A stretch of DNA of 64,000 nt from Laburnicola sp. R22_1 (lineage: Eukaryota > Ascomycota > Dothideomycetes > Pleosporales > Didymosphaeriaceae), in assembly GCA_014281115.1 (NCBI GenBank), contig JACONQ010000002.1:62001-126000 (forward strand), in the 5' to 3' direction. The notes under the pieces are model-generated. The model ran no database searches, was not told the origin of the DNA, and saw only the letters and a list, made by a program, of their open reading frames with translations. Position 1 is the stretch's first letter. The number at the start of each line of letters is the position of its first letter. Below, one piece after another: positions 58,442-64,000 of the stretch. Both the position numbers and the translations under genes were made by a program.

Positions 58442-61400
58442 AATCCCCCTTTTAAGATTTAAAAATAGGAAGGAAAGTATATAAAAATAGAGTGTGTTAG
58501 TAAATTTTTTATGTAACTAACACTATTATAGGGCTAAAAAGGGTTATAATAGGGGTAATAGGTCCCTATAGTTCTAATAGTGGCCTTAGGTTTTAATTTA
58601 GTTGCTATTTAGTAGAGATATTAAGAAAAATTATTAGGGATAAATTAGTAGATTAGTAGAAAAATGTAGTAGAAACTATATCTTAGCGTTTAGCATTTTG
58701 CTAATAGAGTGCATTCTTAGCTCTAACGCTATATAAAAACGTAGTTAGCTATAAAAATTCTGGTTAGTTTATTACGTGTAGGCGCAATTATATTACATAA
58801 TATTTCTTAGTACTATAAAAAAGTGTTAAAAAATATATTAACATAACTATGTAGTTTTTAATTAGAGTAGTACTACTAGTAGCAGTGAAGACGTCTAAAA
58901 GTAAAGGTACTAAAAGTTATAGGTACTCTACACGCATGTGTTAGTTATGGTACTACTAAATTAGTAGTAAGCTAGCTAGTAGAGGAGCTACTAAGGGTAA
59001 GGACGCTAAAAGTAATAGGTGCCTACGCGTAATAGGCTGGCTAGAAAGCTACTTAACTAGTAGTAAACTAGGCCATCTATTTTAGTAGCTTAGGGTGCAG
59101 CTCCTAATTATTAGCGGTCTAGAAGATTTTAATAGGCAGTTCACTATTAAATTTATTGTCTAAGTATTTTTCTATAGAAAGTTAGACTTAGAGTTAATTA
59201 GGCTAGTAAATTTAGAGTTATTATTAGAAAGGTTATTATAATAGGCAGGCTCTTTATCCTTTAATCTGCTACTATAATAAATAGCGCTATAATCTTTAGA
59301 GCCATTACTATAGTAAGTAATACTAAGTTCTCTTTCCTAGTTAGCAATTTAGTGGGGCGGAAGGGTGCTAATTTAGATTGTTTTAGCTAGGGTAGTTTTA
59401 ATTAAATAGTTAATTCTGTAGGCAAGAGCTGCCTAATCTACAGATTAGCTTCTCTAGTAGGTTTATAGTCTTTAGGTCTAGGGTTAGAGGTAAGACCTAG
59501 ATCCTACCGCACAATTCCTAGAGACTAGTCTTACTAGTAGCTTTCTTAGATAGTGGGGATAGGGTGACTAAAAGGCAATTCGTTATCTAATAGTTCCTTA
59601 TCTAAAAAAGGCAGCTTAATGGCCTTAACACTACTATCTTTATTAAAGGCATCCTTATAGCTTAGTTTCTAGTAAGCCTTTAAGTATATTCTAATAACCA
59701 AGATAGTAGGGCTGGGAAGCTAGATAGAAATCTCCTTAGAGACGCTTTGGTCAGCTTTTAATAGGCGAGTTATTTGGCAGGTATAGTCCTACTTTTTAAG
59801 TAGGCTATCCTATTAGGTAGCGTTATTCTAGTGGGAAGAGTTAAGTAGTAGAAAAGTCTATAGTAGGACAAGGTTGCTAGTAAAGGTTAGATTCTTATTA
59901 TTTTTCTAATAAAGGCGGCGGTCCTAAGTGTTAACTAGGCAGTTAGCTTGCTTAAAAAAATTTCCTACTAATAATAAGATTGTGGTCCTCTATTATATAA
60001 AAAATAAACTATATAGTAATACTACATTTATTAATATTAAGCTAGACTATAAAATAGGTGTTTACTTTTACGCTTCTCTTCCCTATAAAGTTCTTAAGAG
60101 GAATTAGTGTTTTTAGATAGAGAAGTTTAGCTTTAAGCTATTTTTGTACCACCTTTATATACCTTAAAGCAACAAGGTTATAAGCGCTAGCACTAGTATC
60201 TATTAAGACTTACAACCTAAGAGCTAATTTTTAAAATTTAATTTACCCTAGCATAACTAGTTAGGGGCCTTTAAATAGCTTAGAAACTCTTACTATCTTA
60301 CTACCCATAAGTAGCAATCTTAGTTTAGCATCTATATTTTATAGTTAAAATTATAGTTTATCTAGATTAATTAGTTTAGTGGCTTCTATATAAGGTACTA
60401 GATTAGAGTAGTCTAGTAGCGCGTATTTAAAGCCTTGTTGTCTAATAAATTACCTGCCTCTAAATTAGAGTAGTAGGAAATACTAAGTTTATTTAAATTA
60501 AGATTATTCTCTACTTCTATATTTGCTTATATAGCTGCCTTAAGGTAGTAGTATAAGTATAGGCCTTTAAGTTTCTTACTACAGCTAAAGCAGGAGTTAT
60601 ACTTTATACACCATACTTTAGTCTAATTATAGAGAGTTAAAAAGAAAGGAGTAGGTTTAAAATAGAATGTTTATTTTCTAGTTACTATATATAAGGGCGT
60701 TAATTTAAAGAGTAGTATCTTATAAAAAGTTCTTATATACGCCTAAAACGGGTTTATTATACTATTATTATAAAGAGTGCAGCTAGCTATAGTTATCTAG
60801 CGTTTAATTACTAGGTAGTTAATATTAAGATCTTCTATCTCTTTCTAAAGTATTAACTTAAGACTCCTAGTTAACTTAAGTTATAATTTATTCTTTTAGG
60901 TCTTTATATTTAGTTTATCTTTCCTAGCTAGACTTTTAAAAGCCTATAGGAACATCTAGGTGTCTATTTTATTAGAGAGAAAGAGCTTATAAAACTTCTT
61001 ACGTGCCTATTAGGAATTAAAGAAATTATAGTAAGTCTCTTCTAGAAATTTAAAGAGTGCTTTAGGTCCATAATCTTCTTAAAGGACCTAATTTATTTAA
61101 CGCTAATTTCGCGCTGCCTTTTAAGGCGCACCTCTAAGATAGCTAAAAATAGCTTCTACAAGATTATCTTAATCTTTTTTATTATTATTACCTTAGTGAT
61201 AGTTCGCGTTTACATAGATTTTATTACGCATATTCTCTAGCTAATTTTTAATACTAGGACTAAATTAACCTTTTCTATAGTACTTATTAACGTTAGGTAG
61301 CTTTGCAAAGCGTTCTAGCTTAGACACACTAGAGGTAGTAAAAGCGTGTCTACTCTAGAGCATATTTATTTAGGCGCTATTAGTAAGCTTAGTTTGTATA

Positions 61401-62777
61401 TATTTAGAAACTAAGAAGTAGTAAAGAGTGTTATCTAGTTATAAAGTAGGCACTACAAGCTAGGATAGATAATAGAGTGCATATTAGGGCGCTAGCTAGG
61501 GCGCACATTAGAATGTAACTAAATAGGATAAGCTCTACTTAGTTATATAAGGGCGACGCGAACTATATAGTAGATTAGGTGTTTCTAGGCTAGATTTTTT
61601 TAGAGGTATATAAGTGTAGTACCGCGAATTATAAGTATTTTTAATAAAAGGGAGAGCTTTATTAGAGATAAATAAGTCCTTTTTAATAGCTGTGTTGTTA
61701 GCACTATTAGAGTAGAATTAGAATCTCTCCTTTATTATATATATTATAGTATAAGATATTTATGCCTTAAGTATAATAAAAGCTTATTTAAATATATTAG
61801 CGCGCTCGCATAAAGCCTAAATAATACTTTCCTATTTAGAGTTTTCTTTAGACTTTGTAATAGCCCTAGCCACTAATTTTAGTAACTCCTCTAAAGGCAG
61901 GCCTTAAAAAAAGCAATATTAAGCCTAAAGCTAATAGGTAGTAAGTAATTGTTTTATTTCTAGGCTATACTAAAGCAATTAGTCTAGTTTAAATTGCGCT
62001 AAAAACGTGCTAAACTTCCTAGCAACTTTAAGTTTAGCTTTGTCTTAGTGCGCAAGCCACTCAAAGTCTATTAGTAAAAATTTATTTTCTAGCTAATCTG
62101 CTTTAAGTACGGCAATTTATTAATTATACTTAAAAGCATTATAAGAAATTCTATTAGAGTAGACCTTTCTAAGTAGTTTAACTATACTCTTCTTTTTTAT
62201 AAGACTAGAAAGGCGACTAGTAGTCTTAGAAGCAACTATTAGTTACTTTTCTTACTTAATAGATAATAGATTACTAGTAGAGTAGAGTAGAGGAATTCTA
62301 CTATAAGTATTATATAAGCGATTATTAGCAAAGTATAGACAAATATCCCCCTCTATATTGTCTATCACAGAACTATCTAGGGGTAGAGAGGATATAAAAA
62401 ACATTCTAAAAGTCTCCTAGATTAAAGGGCAGTGGCTTACTATAGTGTAGGCAGTAGTAGGGTTAAGCAAGGTAAGAGTTATGGAGAGGATATAGTAGAT
62501 AAACCTAGAGTAGTAGGTCTTATATAGCGTACAAGCTAGCGCACAGTCTAAACTAGGTAAAAAATAAAGTATAAGATAAAATATATAAAACTTTAACCTT
62601 TATATTACTTCTATAGCCTAACTCTAATCCCCTAGCTTTGTGCCATATACCCTTGCTGTAATAGCGCTAAAAGGTAGTTATTAGATAAGTTAGCTCTATA
62701 GGGTATAGCGTAGTAGTTATTATTTATTAATTATTATTTATATTTAGAATATTAGAACTTATAAGGCAGCCTCTAAA

Positions 62778-63395
62778 CTAATATACCCTTACTAATTTAT
62801 AGTAGGCAAAGGAGTGTAGAAGCGACCTTTTAAATAGACCTTAGCGTAGTATAACAACTGCCTAATATATCTAGTAATTAACAAACTAATATACCCTTAC
62901 TAACTCGCAATAGGCAAAGAAGTTATATTAGTAGTCTTATAAACCTTAGGTAGTATAACAACTATCTAGCATAACTAGTAACTAACCTAATATACTCTTA
63001 CCTACTTATAGTAGGTAGAGAAGTTATATTAGTAGTCTTATAGACCTTAGACAGTATAATAACTATCTAGCATAACTAGTAACTAATCTAATATACTCTT
63101 ACCTACTTATAGCAAGTAGAGAAGTTATATTAGTAGTCTTATAGACCTTAGACAGTGTAATAACTATCTAGTATAACTAGTAACTAACCTAATACACTCT
63201 TACCTACTTATAGTAGGCAAAAAAGTTATATTAGTAGTCTTATAAACCTTAGCGTAGAACTACTACCTAGCACAACTAGTAACTAATAGACTAATACACC
63301 CTTACCTACTTATAGTAGGCAAAGGAGTTATATTAGTAGTCTTATAGACCTTAGGCAACTACCTAGCATAACTAGTAACTAATAAGGTAAAACTT
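62778..63395. repeat. Tandem array, ~101-bp period, about six copies
   Basis: Units begin at about 62778, 62886, 62986, 63087, 63188 and 63292, each starting CTAATAYACYCTTAC. They share GTTATATTAGTAGTCTTATA and end ATAACTAGTAACTAA. The array lies just inside the right LTR, in the leader position of the element. Confidence 0.85.
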
Positions 63396-63500
63396 TCACT
63401 AATTTAACCACCTATAGGTAGCGTCTTAAGGAAGAAGTAGATATTATATCACTATTTATAGCCAAATAAAAAGAGTTAATCTTAGATTAATATAAGGGTG

Positions 63501-63777
63501 GTACACAGCCTTATAGGGCAAACCTCTCTAAAACAGCTAGAATAGTTAAAAGAGCTAGTTAAATTAAGGCTATTTTAAAATAGTAGATAAGAAAGGGATA
63601 TAGGGGGCCCTTTCTTATATAGAGGGCAGTGTAGAGCACAGGCTTACGCTAGCTACACGCTAACACTAACTAGAAAAGGCGCCTTTATAAAGGTAAAAGG
63701 CGCAGATAGAAGAAATAGGGTGTAAAAGAAAGGTAATAAGGTGTACTTAGTAGAGAGACTAGTATAAAACTGTTATA
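63501..63777. repeat. Right LTR (5' LTR in element orientation)
   Basis: 277 bp from GTACACAGCCTTATAG to ACTGTTATAT, partner of 58165-58441. Confidence 0.82.
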
Positions 63778-64000
63778 TATACTAGTTGCAGCGCTAGCGC
63801 TATTATCTTATCTTTTTCTTCCCTAACTCTAAACTAGTATAGTAATATAGCCTTATGCATAGTTTTATGTATAGATTTTTTTTTAGTTAGAGTAGATACA
63901 CTAAGTCTACTAAACTTACTTAGCTTACTTATAACACGCTAACTCCTTTTTATCAACACTATCTTAAAAGACTTTTTATATTAATAATAGTAGGAGGAAT

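Larger units (their letters stand above)
58165..63777 (-). mobile_element. LTR retrotransposon, RIP-degraded, ~5.6 kb
   Basis: Bounded by 277-bp direct LTRs. A minus-strand polypurine tract (AAAAGGGGGATTA, 58442-58456) abuts the left LTR, so the element reads right to left. A protease-like active site is visible on that strand near 60230-60170 (VLIDTSASAYNLVALRYIK). Only ~1.7 kb lies between it and the 3' LTR, too little for a normal RT-RNaseH-integrase, so it may be a non-autonomous or internally deleted form. No target duplication could be fixed. Confidence 0.7.
46260..64000. repeat. AT-rich, RIP-like repeat tract (heterochromatin-like isochore)
   Basis: From ~46260 the sequence changes within ~100 bp to strongly AT-rich DNA dominated by TA dinucleotides. 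Stops occur in all six frames, and no open frame over 60 codons is seen in 17.7 kb. Recognisable retroelement reading frames in it carry TAA/TAG where Gln or Trp is expected, the pattern left by RIP (C-to-T in CpA). It contains the nested elements listed separately and runs off the right edge. Confidence 0.92.

Noticed and set aside
58860..59480. Plus-strand Gag-like reading (Gln-rich if TAG/TAA are read as Gln) in the LTR element
   Set aside because: Element polarity, from the polypurine tract and the protease-like motif, is minus; the plus reading is probably a compositional artefact of RIP.

Overview
The window is filamentous ascomycete (Pezizomycotina) nuclear DNA. The evidence is the many short introns (mostly 49-69 nt, GTRNGT donors, CTRAC-like branch points), fungal-specific families (HET domain, DUF3433, berberine-bridge oxidase, cyanide hydratase, GH17 glucanase), Fot/pogo and hAT transposons, and an AT-rich repeat tract with the signature of repeat-induced point mutation (RIP). 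Genus cannot be fixed from the sequence alone; a Dothideomycete-like genome is a reasonable guess.

Layout. 1-1.9 kb: a HET-domain gene running off the left edge (-). 2.6-5.4 kb: a two-exon DUF3433 membrane protein (-). 6.9-10.4 kb: a decayed methyltransferase gene split by two independent TA-targeted insertions, a 488-bp palindromic MITE and a 2126-bp Fot/pogo element. 11.4-15.8 kb: two disordered, basic, probably nuclear proteins (-). 17.9-18.7 kb: a five-exon ARL1-type small GTPase (+). 19.5-37.4 kb: four diverged members of one unrecognised gene family (here called A, B, C, D), interrupted between C and D by a pogo element that itself carries a nested hAT element. 39.3-46.0 kb: a secreted FAD oxidase (+), an intact cyanide hydratase (+) and a secreted GH17 glucanase (-).

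From about 46.26 kb to the right edge the base composition collapses to an AT-rich, stop-saturated tract of nested repeats. It holds at least four direct copies of a ~1-kb repeat, a RIP-degraded Ty1/copia Pol on the minus strand, a 5.6-kb LTR element with 277-bp LTRs and internal ~101-bp tandem repeats, many copies of a short element (R1), and two small inserts with clear target-site duplications: a 127-bp R1 copy (13-bp TSD) and a 192-bp GC-normal, hairpin-rich island (7-bp TSD).

The best candidate for something undescribed is the A-D family. Its members share an N-terminal motif of the form LLxxYGxxIWG, a basic H/W/K helix interrupted in B, C and D by an intron at exactly the same codon and phase, a variable low-complexity linker, and a C-terminal helical region with two tryptophans about 26-29 residues apart. 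The second candidate is the 192-bp structured island. No functional pathway links all the genes. The oxidase, cyanide hydratase and GH17 enzyme look like ordinary secreted or metabolic fungal genes next to a heterochromatin-like tract.
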